From: JAJPHF01 sp035293805
GTDB taxonomy: Bacteria; Chloroflexota; UBA6077; JAJPHF01
Direction: 5' to 3'
Assembly (NCBI GenBank): GCA_035293805.1
Contig: DATGMD010000044.1
Coordinates: 62,001 to 126,000, forward strand
Length of the DNA stretch: 64,000 bases
Shown one piece after another: positions 51,867 to 61,125 of the stretch. The notes beneath the pieces are model-generated. The model saw only the letters and a list, made by a program, of their open reading frames with translations. It was not told where the DNA came from and made no database searches. The translations under genes and the position numbers were made by a program. The first letter of the stretch is position 1; every line of letters begins with the position of its first letter.

Positions 51867-52673
51867 ATGCTCCAGGCGCCGAGTACCAGGCGGACAGCGC
51901 CCACGACCGAAGTGTCGGAGGGGCGGGCCAGCTGGGGCGACGTGCAGACGCGCGCGGATTTCCTCGCCACGGTGCGATTGTTCGCGCGCTTCCCGCGTTG
52001 GCGGCTGGAGGAGATGGCTGCGCGGCTGCGCGCGCGAGAGGTTTCGCGCGGCGCCTTCGTCTTCCTCGCCGGCGAGGCGTCACGCGAGCTGAACATCCTG
52101 TGGACTGGCCAGATTAAGGTGATTCACGAGACCGAAGAGGGGCAAGGAGTGATCCTGCGCCTCATCCGGCCCGGGGAGATCTTCGGCGGTGCGGCGGGCT
52201 GGGGCAGCCCGCGCTACCCCGCCAGCGCCGTGGCGCAGCAGCCCAGCATCGTGCTCCAGCTACCGGCGCGCGACTTCACCGACCTCATCAGCTCCCAGCC
52301 GTACTTCGCTCTCGCCGTCATCCGCGAATTGGGCGCCCGCCTGCGTGAGGCGGAAACGCGGATCACCGAGCTACAGACGGCCCGTGTCGAGCCGCGACTC
52401 GCTCGCACGCTTCTGCGCCTAGCGCGGCGGACCGGCCTCAAGACGCCAGCCGGGATCGACCTCGACGTGCGGCTGACCCGCCAGGAGATCGCCGAGCTGA
52501 CGGGCACGACCTTGAGCACGATCAGCCGCACTCTAAGTGCCTGGGAGCGCCAGGGAATCATCCACGCCGGGCGCGAGCACATCGTCATTCGCTGCCTGCC
52601 CGCGCTGCGGGCGCTCGCCAGGGGCTTGACAGCCAGCGACGGCGAGACGCGGCCCCCACCGGAGGATCGCTAA
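51867..52673 (+). CDS. Crp/Fnr family transcriptional regulator
   Basis: A 268-residue regulator with a cyclic-nucleotide-binding-like domain (FAR FPRWRLEEMAARL to RLIRPGEIFGGAAGW) and a winged helix (LTRQEIAELTGTTLSTISRTLSAWERQGII). Cysteines for an Fnr-type cluster are not seen at the N-terminus, so it is more like Crp or a redox/heme variant. It is divergent from the ferredoxin gene. AAAGGAG precedes the ATG. Confidence 0.88.
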   Translation: MLQAPSTRRTAPTTEVSEGRASWGDVQTRADFLATVRLFARFPRWRLEEMAARLRAREVSRGAFVFLAGEASRELNILWTGQIKVIHETEEGQGVILRLIRPGEIFGGAAGWGSPRYPASAVAQQPSIVLQLPARDFTDLISSQPYFALAVIRELGARLREAETRITELQTARVEPRLARTLLRLARRTGLKTPAGIDLDVRLTRQEIAELTGTTLSTISRTLSAWERQGIIHAGREHIVIRCLPALRALARGLTASDGETRPPPEDR

Positions 52674-52890
52674 GGCGATGGCCGGGCCGATTCACCCGCC
52701 AGAAGGCATTTGGGCCGCCGCCGACGAACGTGGGCCAGGTTCCGCGGTTGTCCGCGACGTTCAGCGCCACCGTGGTCGTTTTGCGGGGCCGTGGCCGGCC
52801 GCACACAGAACCTGTAGCTGGTCGTGCCGGCCGGGAGGATGATGCGAGCTAGCGGTGGGGCCGCGGCGCGTCTCGAGCATCGCGCAGTCG

Positions 52891-53730
52891 CTAGACCGAC
52901 GAGGGCCGTCCGACGCTCTCGAGGAAGGCGCGGACCGCCGCCCAGCAAGCGTCGGGGCTCTCCCAGAACAGCATGTGGCGCGTGCGCGGCACGAGCACCA
53001 GGCGCGCGTGCGGCAGCCCTGCGGCTAGCTCACGCGCCACGCCGACGGGCGTGCTGGTGCCGCGCGCCACGGTGTCCTCGGCGCCGCAGATCACCAGCGC
53101 CGGCGTGCCGATCTCGGCCAGCCGCTCGGTCGTGACGTAGCCCTGCCGCGCCAGCACGTGCTTGCGAAACTCGGCCTCCGTCCCGGCGTGCGCCCACAAC
53201 GCGTCGGCGAGGGCCTCGGCGCGCTCGGGATGGGCCCGAAAGGTGTCGGGGTGGAAGGCGAAGTCGTCGTTTAGCGCGTGGTTGCGAATGTGGGCGCGGT
53301 AGCCCTGCGCAGCGATCTCGCGCTCGACCGCCGCCGGCACTACGCGCGGCCGATCGGCGGGCACGCCCGCCCCGGCCGCGGCGAGCACGAGGCTCCGCAC
53401 GCGCTCCGGCTGCTGGCGGGCGGCTTCCAGGGCGATGACTGCGCCGATGGCGAAGCCCAGCAGGTGTGCGCGGGGCAGGCCCAGCGCGTCCATGAGGGCG
53501 AGCGTGTCCCGCGCGAACAGCCGCACGTCGTAGTCGTCGGGCGTGCCGGCACTCTGGCCGATGCCGCGCTGGTTGAACGCCACCACCCGGTAGCGATCCG
53601 CTAGCTGCGGGATGCCGCTGAGCGTCCAGGCGTCGAGCGGCCACCAGTCGGGCGAACACAGCACGATGGCCTCGCCCTCGCCGACGCTCAGATACTCGAC
53701 CTGGCGGCCCCCGACCTCGATGAGCGCCAT
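52891..53730 (-). CDS. Alpha/beta hydrolase-fold protein without nucleophilic serine
   Basis: A 279-residue alpha/beta hydrolase-fold protein. The oxyanion/strand-order motifs are present (VVAFNQRGIGQSAG). The nucleophile elbow, normally G-x-S-x-G, is G92-F-A94-I-G, so the serine is alanine. The acid (GAEDTVA) and the base His (RTRHMLFW) remain. It may be a non-hydrolytic homologue such as a ligand-binding or cofactorless enzyme. GGAGG precedes ATG 53730. Confidence 0.82.
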   Translation of the reverse strand: MALIEVGGRQVEYLSVGEGEAIVLCSPDWWPLDAWTLSGIPQLADRYRVVAFNQRGIGQSAGTPDDYDVRLFARDTLALMDALGLPRAHLLGFAIGAVIALEAARQQPERVRSLVLAAAGAGVPADRPRVVPAAVEREIAAQGYRAHIRNHALNDDFAFHPDTFRAHPERAEALADALWAHAGTEAEFRKHVLARQGYVTTERLAEIGTPALVICGAEDTVARGTSTPVGVARELAAGLPHARLVLVPRTRHMLFWESPDACWAAVRAFLESVGRPSSV

Positions 53731-53993
53731 GCGCGCCTCCTGCACGGAGATGCTGGGCGGCGTATTCTAGCGCGCGGCCGGCATCGCCGCCAGCGTGCGC
53801 CAACGACGACAAACGGCCAGGCCTGGCTCAGACCGCCAGGGGGAGCGGGAGCCGGCACTGGCCGTTGTCGGGGCCGCTGGCGCGGTCGAACAGCGAGGCC
53901 GCGAGGTCACGACCGCTGGCAGGGTAGCCGTGCCAGTCCGTCGCCTCGCCGCGCCGTCGTCAGGCAGGCACGAGAGCCGATACGGGAGCCGCC

Positions 53994-54209
53994 TTAGGCC
54001 GCGATGGGGTGCTTGCGCGGGCGGCCGCGCTTGCGGCGCTCGCCCTCCGGGGGCGGTGGCGGCAGGTCGGCGAGGCGTGCGCGCGGCGCCACGGCGAACA
54101 CGCTCTCGCCGCAGTGCAGGCAAGAATAATCGTTGTCGTAGTCGCGGTACACCGCGCCACCGCAACGCGGGCAGCGCTTCACCGGGGACGCCAGCGGAAC
54201 CGTCGCCAT
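53994..54209 (-). CDS. Small zinc-ribbon protein with AT-hook-like tail
   Basis: A 71-residue protein. Residues 11-36 form a zinc ribbon (KRCPRCGGAVYRDYDNDYSCLHCGES), and the basic tail KRKRGRPRKHP (with its RGRP core) is an AT-hook. Both suggest DNA binding. GGAGGTGCGTA precedes the ATG. Function unknown; it stands alone. Confidence 0.75.
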   Translation of the reverse strand: MATVPLASPVKRCPRCGGAVYRDYDNDYSCLHCGESVFAVAPRARLADLPPPPPEGERRKRGRPRKHPIAA

Positions 54210-54541
54210 TACGCACCTCCTGGACTCGTCGCCCCAGCGGGGCACCCTCTCAAGCCCACTACCACTATCGTGTGTCGGCAGGGAGGCGCGCATCGGCCAG
54301 GTGGCTATATTGCGATCCGCCGGATGACGTATTTGTGCAGTACGAGAATCGTCCTTGTGGTGTAGCCAAGCGTCCCTAAGCCCTCGGCCAGGGTGGTGTG
54401 TACGTTTGGCTTCGCCAACCTTACACGCCAACCTGGGACGGCAGATTGGCCAGCCGAGCCCCCAGTACCTGGCCCATACCCCGGCGGGAAGGCAAAGGCC
54501 GGGCGGTGGACGAGGTGGTCCAGCTCCCGCGAGGGCAGAGG
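54210..54541. other. Intergenic region between the zinc-ribbon/AT-hook gene and an MFS gene
   Basis: About 330 bp of lower GC than its surroundings near 54290-54370 (for example GACGTATTTGTGCAGTACGAGAAT), where the promoter of the AT-hook gene should lie. No gene or RNA fold is recognised. Confidence 0.4.
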
Positions 54542-55762
54542 TCACGCGCGGGACGAGGGTACGGCGTCAGGGATGCGCGCGTGGCGCAGGCGCGGCTCCA
54601 GCAGCGCGGTGCCGCCCCAGAACAGTGCGAGCGTCGCCAGGGCAACGACCTGCATCATCGGCCCGACGCCAACCTGCCCGGCGATCACGCCACCGCAGAA
54701 GGGACCGGCGATCGAGCCGAGGTCCTTGCCCATGTTGAAGATGCCCGAGGCGACGCCACGCTGTGCGGCGGTCGTGGCCGTGGCGTCCATGACGCTCACC
54801 CCGCCGGTTACGGTGAGGATCGAGCGCAGCACCGACACGGCGGTGACCAGCACGAGCAGCAGCGCCACCGCGGTGGTCAGCGGCACGACACACACGAACG
54901 CGGCCGACAGGGTGATCCCCACGCGCGAGATCGTGTTGTAGCTGAACCAGCGCCCCAGCTCGCCCGCGAACACGCGCGTGAAGACGGCGCTAAAGCTGGC
55001 GAAGCCCCGGACGAAGCCGAGCGCCGTTAGGCTCAGGCCAATTGCCAGCCCATACAGGTTGAAGAACGGCACGAACATCAGGTTGAGCACGTTGAGGCAG
55101 AACAGCAGCAGCGCGGCCAGCAGGATGCCCGGATTGCGGAGCGCGTCGAGGCCGCGGCGCAGCGTCTCACCCCGCGGCGCCGCGTGGCCGAGAGCCGACG
55201 CCCGCGTGCCCGGCTCCTGCCGGATCTGTAGATTGATCGCCGCAGCCACCAGCGGGAAGATGGCGGCCGTGGTGAATGCCGCCTCGAAGCCGAACCTGTC
55301 GGCCCACCAGCCGCCCACGACGTTACCGAGCATGTTGCCGCCGGCGAGACAAGCCGCGAAGATGCCCATCGCACGGCCCCGCTCGAAGTCGGCCGGTCGC
55401 ACGTCGAAGAACTGCGCCATGTTCAGCGTGGTCGAGACGCCGAAGGCGAAGCCGTGCAGGAGGCGCAGGCCGCCCAGCATCCAGTCCGAGTCGCTGCGCG
55501 GGTAGAAGAAGGTAGCGGCCGCCACGGTCGCCGCGGCGAGCGCGATGGAGACGTTGGCGCGCCCGGGTCGGTAGAGCATTCCCGCGGGCAGCCGGCTGAT
55601 CAGGCTCGCCACCGACATGGCCGCGACGATCGCGCCGATCTGCCCCAGCGGCACGCCCTGGTGCTGCAGGTAGGGCGAGAGCACGACCGAGATGAACCCC
55701 TCGGCCGTATAGGTGCCCACGACCACGAGGTAGACGAGCACCAGGTTACGGGGCAGGCGCAT
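54542..55762 (-). CDS. Major facilitator superfamily transporter
   Basis: A 406-residue transporter with about 12 helices, loop motif LPAGMLYRPGRANV and the internal ALRNPGILLAALLLFCLNVLNL. It is a paralogue of the MFS at 40919-42100. ATG 55762 is preferred to a GTG at 55795. Substrate unknown. Confidence 0.85.
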   Translation of the reverse strand: MRLPRNLVLVYLVVVGTYTAEGFISVVLSPYLQHQGVPLGQIGAIVAAMSVASLISRLPAGMLYRPGRANVSIALAAATVAAATFFYPRSDSDWMLGGLRLLHGFAFGVSTTLNMAQFFDVRPADFERGRAMGIFAACLAGGNMLGNVVGGWWADRFGFEAAFTTAAIFPLVAAAINLQIRQEPGTRASALGHAAPRGETLRRGLDALRNPGILLAALLLFCLNVLNLMFVPFFNLYGLAIGLSLTALGFVRGFASFSAVFTRVFAGELGRWFSYNTISRVGITLSAAFVCVVPLTTAVALLLVLVTAVSVLRSILTVTGGVSVMDATATTAAQRGVASGIFNMGKDLGSIAGPFCGGVIAGQVGVGPMMQVVALATLALFWGGTALLEPRLRHARIPDAVPSSRA

Positions 55763-55880
55763 GGGCAGTGCCTCGACCAAGAATGGGACGGTCACGGGTG
55801 AGGATGCGGCTGCTACCCGAGCATTGTAGGTGCCGGATGGGCGCGAAGCAACTCGCCCCTCCGTCGCACGAGGCTCGCGC

Positions 55881-55910
55881 TTGACACTATTTTTGGCGCC
55901 TGCGTATGCT
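55881..55910 (+). promoter_or_regulatory. Promoter of the binding-protein gene at 56002
   Basis: TTGACA (55881-55886) and TATGCT (55905-55910) are 18 nt apart, with TGCG before the -10. Confidence 0.7.
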
Positions 55911-56001
55911 CATCGTAATCTTGCGGCGCCGCCCGCGCTCGCGGCGCCTCGCCGGGCGCGGCGAGCGCCAGGGCTCCCGCCCCTCATCAGGGAGTCGCCC
56001 C

Positions 56002-57051
56002 ATGTCGCTTGTCATCCCCCGGGCCGCGCTGTCCGCGCTGCTGCTGCTCGGCGCAGCACTGGCCTGCGCGCCCGAGTCCCCCACGCCCAAACCGGCACCC
56101 GCAGAGAACGTCCTGCCCGGCACGCCGGGCGTCGTCGGCAAGCCCGCCGCGCTGAAGGTCGCCTGGTCCACCGTGGGGGGTCAGGAGGCACCTGTCTGGG
56201 TCGCCCAGGATGCGGGCCTGTTCGCGAAGTACGGCCTCGACGTCGAACTGGTATTCATGGAGGGCGGCACCACCGCCGTGCAGGCGGCGGTGGCGGGCGA
56301 GGTGCCGATCTTCACCACGGGGAGCCAGGCGATCGTGAATGCCCGCCTGGAGGGGGCGGACGTCGTCGATCTCGCGCAGTACGTGCCGCGCTTGCCCTAC
56401 GTCCTGGTGGCCAATCCCCGCGTCCAGAGCGGTGCCGACCTCAACGGGGGCCGCGTGGCCACTGCCCGTCGCGGCGCGGCCTCCGACGTGGCGTTCCAGT
56501 ACGCCGTGCGCAAGCTGGGGCTCGATCCAAACACGGACGTGACGGTACTGCAGATCGGCGATCAAGAATCGCGGTTCGGCGCGCTGCAAGCGGGCAGCGT
56601 CGACGCGACGGTGGTGGACGAGGCGTTCGGCGCCGAGGCCACGCGCCAGGGCTTCCCGGTGCTAGCGGACGTGCGCGACTTGCAGTTCCCCTTCGTCAGC
56701 GTCGGCACGACCGACCGCTACCTGCGCGACCAGCCGGACACGGTGCGCAGCTTCATGCGCGCCTTCGTCGAGGCCATCCAGTACTTCAAGGCGAAGCCTG
56801 AAGAGTCGAAGCAGATCCTGCGCAAGTGGATGAAGACCGACAACGAGCAATTGATCGACGAGACGTGGGACGCCTATGCCCACCGCTATCTGGCGAGCAA
56901 GCCATACCCCACCGTGGAAGGCGCCCAGGCGATGCTGGAGTTCGCGGCGCAGACCAGCACGAAGGTCATCGTCGCCAACCCGCTCGACTACATCAACCCC
57001 AAGTTCGTGGAAGACCTCGACAAGAGCGGCTTCATCGATCGGCTGCAGTGA
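56002..57051 (+). CDS. NitT/TauT-type substrate-binding lipoprotein (orphan)
   Basis: A 349-residue lipoprotein, lipobox ALAC. It carries the SsuA fold with APVWVAQDAGLFAKYGLDVELVFMEGGTTAVQAAVAGEVP. This form lacks the RKDLIDSGQ block of the other three and is closer to NMT1/THI5-like aromatic-sulfonate or pyrimidine binders. Its 3' end faces the next binding-protein gene 7 nt away. AGGGAG precedes ATG 56002. Confidence 0.88.
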   Translation: MSLVIPRAALSALLLLGAALACAPESPTPKPAPAENVLPGTPGVVGKPAALKVAWSTVGGQEAPVWVAQDAGLFAKYGLDVELVFMEGGTTAVQAAVAGEVPIFTTGSQAIVNARLEGADVVDLAQYVPRLPYVLVANPRVQSGADLNGGRVATARRGAASDVAFQYAVRKLGLDPNTDVTVLQIGDQESRFGALQAGSVDATVVDEAFGAEATRQGFPVLADVRDLQFPFVSVGTTDRYLRDQPDTVRSFMRAFVEAIQYFKAKPEESKQILRKWMKTDNEQLIDETWDAYAHRYLASKPYPTVEGAQAMLEFAAQTSTKVIVANPLDYINPKFVEDLDKSGFIDRLQ

Positions 57052-57058
57052 GCCGGGA

Positions 57059-58267
57059 CTATCGCTGATAAGGACCCAGCTGCTGCACCGCGTAGTCCGT
57101 AAAGCTCGTGTCGATTACTTTCGATAAGTCAACCTGCTGGGTGACCTCGCCCGCCTGCTCGTAGTACGCTAGGTCGCCACGGATCGAGTCGACGTCGAGC
57201 TTGCCATCCGGGTCGAGCCCGGCGGGGCGCATCTCGTCATAGACGCTCGCGTCCTTGATCGGCGTGTGGTTGATCAGGATCTGTATCACCTCGTCACGTC
57301 CCCGCCGCTTGGGACCGAAGGCGTCGTTGTAGTCCCGCACGCCGCGGATGTAGGCGGTCATCCAGCGCCGCGCCACGTCCTGCTGCTCCTCGACCAGCTT
57401 CGGGCCGTACATGACCACCGCGACTTGCTGGTTGCCGTAGAAGTCGCGCGTGCCCTTCCAGCGCACGGCGGTCCCCAGCTTCTCGATGCGCGACAGGTAC
57501 GGCTCGATCACGATACCGCCGTCGATCGCCCGGTTGGCGAACGCCGTGATCATGTCCGTGAAGCTGATGTGGTTAAAGTTGATGTCGGCGAACGTCAGAC
57601 CGCCCTTCTCCAGCGCCCGGGCCACGTCGACCTCGGTCGAGTTGCCGGGCGCGGTCGTGGTGATCGTCAGCCCCTTCAGGTCCTTGTAGTCCTTCACCTG
57701 CCCCGAGTCGATCAGGTCCTTGCGGATCATCAGGGCGTTGAAGTCCCACTCGGGCGAGGGCGTGCTGCCCTTGTCGGCCACCATGCGGAGCGGCACGCCG
57801 CGGCCGATAGCGTTGTACAGCCCGGCCGCGATCGCGCCCGTCCCCACGTCGAGCTGGCCCGCGCCCAGCGGCGCGATCTGGTCCACGCCCGTCTGGAACT
57901 GGTTCGTCTCGACCTGCAAGCCCTCTTCCTGGAAGTAGCCGCGGTCCATGGCGATAAAGATACCGCCGTCCGAGCTGGAGCTGACCACGCCCACCTGGAG
58001 GGTAACCGGCGGATTGAGCGGCGTGGGGTGGTAGGCGGTCGCGGCGCTTGGCTGCGACGCCGCCGGCGCGCTCGCCTGCGGTGCCGCCGGCGCGTTGGGC
58101 TGCGAGGCGGCCGGCGCCTGGTTGGCGGCGCCGGGCGCGCTGGGCGCATTGCTCGGCGGACTCGCCGCGGGCGCGGCGCGGCCGCCACAGGCCGCGGCAA
58201 CCAGCATAGCGACGGCGAGCGCAATCGTACCCGAAACCCGATGGTAATGTAGCGGTCTCCGCGCCAT
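57059..58267 (-). CDS. NitT/TauT-type substrate-binding lipoprotein (orphan)
   Basis: A 402-residue lipoprotein, lipobox AAAC, with a 70-residue Ala/Pro/Ser-Gln linker of repeated APAASQP units. The fold segments are IFIAMDRGYFQEEGLQVE, LDVGTGAIAAGLYNAI, RKDLIDSGQVKDYKDLKG and ARRWMTAYIRGVRDYN. It belongs with the proteins at 13878 and 35305. GGAGAAAGGG precedes ATG 58267. No transporter partners are nearby. Confidence 0.88.
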   Translation of the reverse strand: MARRPLHYHRVSGTIALAVAMLVAAACGGRAAPAASPPSNAPSAPGAANQAPAASQPNAPAAPQASAPAASQPSAATAYHPTPLNPPVTLQVGVVSSSSDGGIFIAMDRGYFQEEGLQVETNQFQTGVDQIAPLGAGQLDVGTGAIAAGLYNAIGRGVPLRMVADKGSTPSPEWDFNALMIRKDLIDSGQVKDYKDLKGLTITTTAPGNSTEVDVARALEKGGLTFADINFNHISFTDMITAFANRAIDGGIVIEPYLSRIEKLGTAVRWKGTRDFYGNQQVAVVMYGPKLVEEQQDVARRWMTAYIRGVRDYNDAFGPKRRGRDEVIQILINHTPIKDASVYDEMRPAGLDPDGKLDVDSIRGDLAYYEQAGEVTQQVDLSKVIDTSFTDYAVQQLGPYQR

Positions 58268-58491
58268 GTGCCTACCCTTTCTCCGCCGGGCCGAGCGCCC
58301 CGGGTCACCCTGGTCCGGGCATGCAGAGCGCCCGTGCCCGGCGTGCTGCGCGAGTTTTGCTCCAGCATACAACGGCGGCGCCCCGGCGCCTAGCGTCGAG
58401 CGGACGCGACGTGTGGGGATCTCGGCCGCGTCGCGGTCCGGCTGAGCACTCGGCGCAGCGGGAGGTCACCCGGAGTGCCAGGCCGGCCGCT

Positions 58492-58827
58492 TCAGCGCTG
58501 GCGCGGGCCGACGAGGATGTCCTGGCCCTCGACGCGGACGGGATAGCTGGGCAGGTCGTAGCCGCGCGCCACCCCCTCCATCGGCGGGTAGACGATGTGA
58601 CCGTCGCGCACGTCGAACCGCCAGAGGTGCGCGAAGCACGTCACCGTGCAGTCGTCGTGCAGGTAGCCCATCGCCAGGGACGTGCCGACGTGCGTACACC
58701 AGGCGCCGAAGGCGTAGTAGGTGCCGTCCACGTTCGCGAGCACCAGGCGCTCGCCGTGTGCCTCGATCTCGCGCATGTCGCCGGCTGGCACGTCGCCCAC
58801 CTCGGCCACCTTCTCCCACTCGGCCAT
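58492..58827 (-). CDS. Rieske [2Fe-2S] ferredoxin
   Basis: A 111-residue Rieske protein. The cluster motifs are AWCTHVG (C-x-H) and CFAHLWRFD (C-x2-H), 16 residues apart, with Phe-Ala in place of the common Pro-Trp/Tyr. It may be the electron donor of a ring-hydroxylating oxygenase, none of which lies in the window. ATG 58827 follows CGGGAGGCG. Confidence 0.88.
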   Translation of the reverse strand: MAEWEKVAEVGDVPAGDMREIEAHGERLVLANVDGTYYAFGAWCTHVGTSLAMGYLHDDCTVTCFAHLWRFDVRDGHIVYPPMEGVARGYDLPSYPVRVEGQDILVGPRQR

Positions 58828-59063
58828 CGCCCGCCTCCCGCACCGTGTCGCTACAGCATGATACCCGCACGCTTCCCGCACCGGCCGCCGGGCGGCCTGT
58901 GATGCCGTCGTGCCACCCCGTGGCGCGGCGGGTGGGCATGAAAACTGCGGGCGGCGCCTATAATTCCGCAGAGGCTACGCAGGCGGGGACTTCGGGCCTC
59001 ACGGGGAGCAGGCATGACGGTAGCGGGGCCCATGGGTTCGCGCGCGCGGTCGCCGCGTGCCTC

Positions 59064-59918
59064 ATGGCTGCAGAGGCGTACGTGACTCCTCAGGAGGCGC
59101 GCGCCCGCCTGGCGCTGCTGGCCGCCGGCGAGGAGGGCGACCTCGACCTGGCGCGCGCCGCGCTCTACCTGGCCGCCGAGGAATATCCGGCCCTCGACGC
59201 CGACGCTTACGTTGCCCGCCTCGACGCCATGGCGCGCGACGTGGCCGACCTACCGCTGGAGACCGCCCCACCGCTGGGCCGGCTGCTGGCGCTGAACCGC
59301 TACCTGTTCGCCGAGCAGGGCTTCACCGGCAACGCCTACCACTACTACGACCCGCGCAATAGCTTCCTGAACGAGGTCATCGACCGGCACACGGGCATCC
59401 CGATCACGCTCTCCGTCGTCTACCTGGAGGTCGGTTGGCGGCTGGAGCTGCCGCTCGCGGGCGTGGGCATGCCGGGGCACTTCCTGGTCGGCTACTACCC
59501 GGAGGGCGGCGCGCGGTACGTGGACGTGTTTGCGCAGGGCCGCCTGCTGACGCGCGACGACTGCGTCGCCCGCCTGCACGAGCAGTTCGGCAGCGGCTTC
59601 GTCTTCCGCGACGAGCACCTGGCCCCCGTGAGCAAGCGCCAGATCCTCACCCGCATGCTCACAAACCTGAAGCAGATCTACCTGCAGCGCCAGGACCTCG
59701 ACCGCGCGCTGGCCGCCGTCGAGCGCATCTTGTTGCTGACCCCCGACCAGCCCGGCGAAGTGCGCGATCGCGGCCTGATCCAGTACCGGCGCGGCGCCCT
59801 GCGCGCCGCCCACGCCGACCTGGAGCGCTACACCCAGCTGGCCCCCGACGCCCCCGACGCCGAGACGGTCCGCCGCCAGATGGCCCTCGTCTGGAACCTC
59901 TGGGCCAGCCGCAACTGA
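59064..59918 (+). CDS. SirB1/transglutaminase-like protein with TPR region
   Basis: A 284-residue protein of the SirB1 family. The transglutaminase-like core has NSFLNEVIDRHTGIPITLSVVYLEVGWRLELPLAGVGMPGHFLVGY, with the catalytic Cys of true transglutaminases absent (Ser in LSVVY) and His present. The C-terminal region has TPR-like helices (QDLDRALAAVERILLLTPDQPGE). The start at ATG 59064 has no clear SD. Function unknown. Confidence 0.83.
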   Translation: MAAEAYVTPQEARARLALLAAGEEGDLDLARAALYLAAEEYPALDADAYVARLDAMARDVADLPLETAPPLGRLLALNRYLFAEQGFTGNAYHYYDPRNSFLNEVIDRHTGIPITLSVVYLEVGWRLELPLAGVGMPGHFLVGYYPEGGARYVDVFAQGRLLTRDDCVARLHEQFGSGFVFRDEHLAPVSKRQILTRMLTNLKQIYLQRQDLDRALAAVERILLLTPDQPGEVRDRGLIQYRRGALRAAHADLERYTQLAPDAPDAETVRRQMALVWNLWASRN

Positions 59919-59923
59919 GCGCG

Positions 59924-61072
59924 TCACCGCGCCCGCGGGAAGTACTTGAACGCGTCGTAGTAGGGCTGCTTCGGGACGAACTGGGTCCGCGGGCCGCTCG
60001 GACCACCCGGCGGAATCGTGGCGGTAAGCCCATACGTCTCGCCGTAGGCGTCGTGCAGCATGTGCAGGTCCGCGGATGTGATCCAGGGGCGGCTGGCCAT
60101 CCAGGTGAGCGCCGCGCGCAGGCGCACCGCCTGGCTCACGGGATCGCGCATCCAGCCGTACTCGGTGATCCAGATCGGCTTGGCCCCGTCGCCCATCGCC
60201 ACCATCCCCGCGTGCAAGCGGTCGATCTCGGCCGTCCGGAGCCCCGTGCCGGGATCGTCGGTGGCGAGGTCCGAGGGCGCCGGATCGGCGTCCGCCGCGC
60301 CGCCGCCGTAGGGGTGAAACGCCACCGCGTCCCAGGGGCGGTCGTCCGCCTGCTCGTAGAGCCAGTGGACGTAATCCCAGCCCGTCACCGTGGCGGCGGC
60401 CACCTGCACGCTCGGATCGACGGCCTTCGCCTCGGCGTAGAAGGCGCGCAGCACGCGCAAGTAGTCGGCCGCGTCGTGGCCCAGGTAGCGCCACAGCTCC
60501 GGCTCGTTGCCCACCTCCCAGCGACGCACGAACGGGTAGCGCGCCACGGCCGCCCGCGCGGCCGCGTGCAGCTGCGGCTCGCGGGCGGCGGGCAGGTCGC
60601 ACCACGCCTGCTCGGCGGCGCGGCAGCCGGCCGGGTCGGTCGCGGCCCACGCGGGCACGGTGACGAAAACGGCGGTGATCTCCAGGCCCGCCGCGTTCAG
60701 GCGCGACAGCACGCGGTCGAAAATGCCGAAATCGTACTGGCCTTCCCGGGCCTCGAACTGCTTCCAGTCAACGGCCACGCGCACGCCCGTGACGCCGAGG
60801 TCGCGGTAGAGCGCGAGGAACTGATCGAAGTGAGGATCGAGCCACCAGGCGTGGCCCGCGATGCCGAAGAGGGCGGGCGGAGCGCCGAGCTGCTGCGCCG
60901 CCGCGCCGCCCGGCGCGGCCGGCGCCAGGAGCAGCAGCGCCAGCAACACGAGAAGTCCGCCTCGGCCGCGCCACCCTCCCGGGCGAGTAGCCCGCCGTGA
61001 ACGCTGCGCTGCCCCTGCCAGAGCGACCAGGCCCGCGCCTATCCCGCTAGTCGCCGCCCGTATTCCCCGCAT
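59924..61072 (-). CDS. Secreted glycoside hydrolase-like (GH39/GH5 clan A) protein
   Basis: A 382-residue protein with a long basic leader and one hydrophobic signal or anchor (about residues 38-58). It has the clan-A TIM barrel with acid/base Glu in RRWEVGNEPELW and nucleophile Glu in PIWITEYGWM. Both catalytic glutamates are present, so it may be active on beta-glycosidic bonds. It is convergent with the SirB1-like gene, 5 nt away. Confidence 0.82.
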   Translation of the reverse strand: MRGIRAATSGIGAGLVALAGAAQRSRRATRPGGWRGRGGLLVLLALLLLAPAAPGGAAAQQLGAPPALFGIAGHAWWLDPHFDQFLALYRDLGVTGVRVAVDWKQFEAREGQYDFGIFDRVLSRLNAAGLEITAVFVTVPAWAATDPAGCRAAEQAWCDLPAAREPQLHAAARAAVARYPFVRRWEVGNEPELWRYLGHDAADYLRVLRAFYAEAKAVDPSVQVAAATVTGWDYVHWLYEQADDRPWDAVAFHPYGGGAADADPAPSDLATDDPGTGLRTAEIDRLHAGMVAMGDGAKPIWITEYGWMRDPVSQAVRLRAALTWMASRPWITSADLHMLHDAYGETYGLTATIPPGGPSGPRTQFVPKQPYYDAFKYFPRAR

Positions 61073-61125
61073 CGGCCGATTCTAACAACCGGGCCGGTCG
61101 CTGCGCGAGAATACGTCGGCACGCA

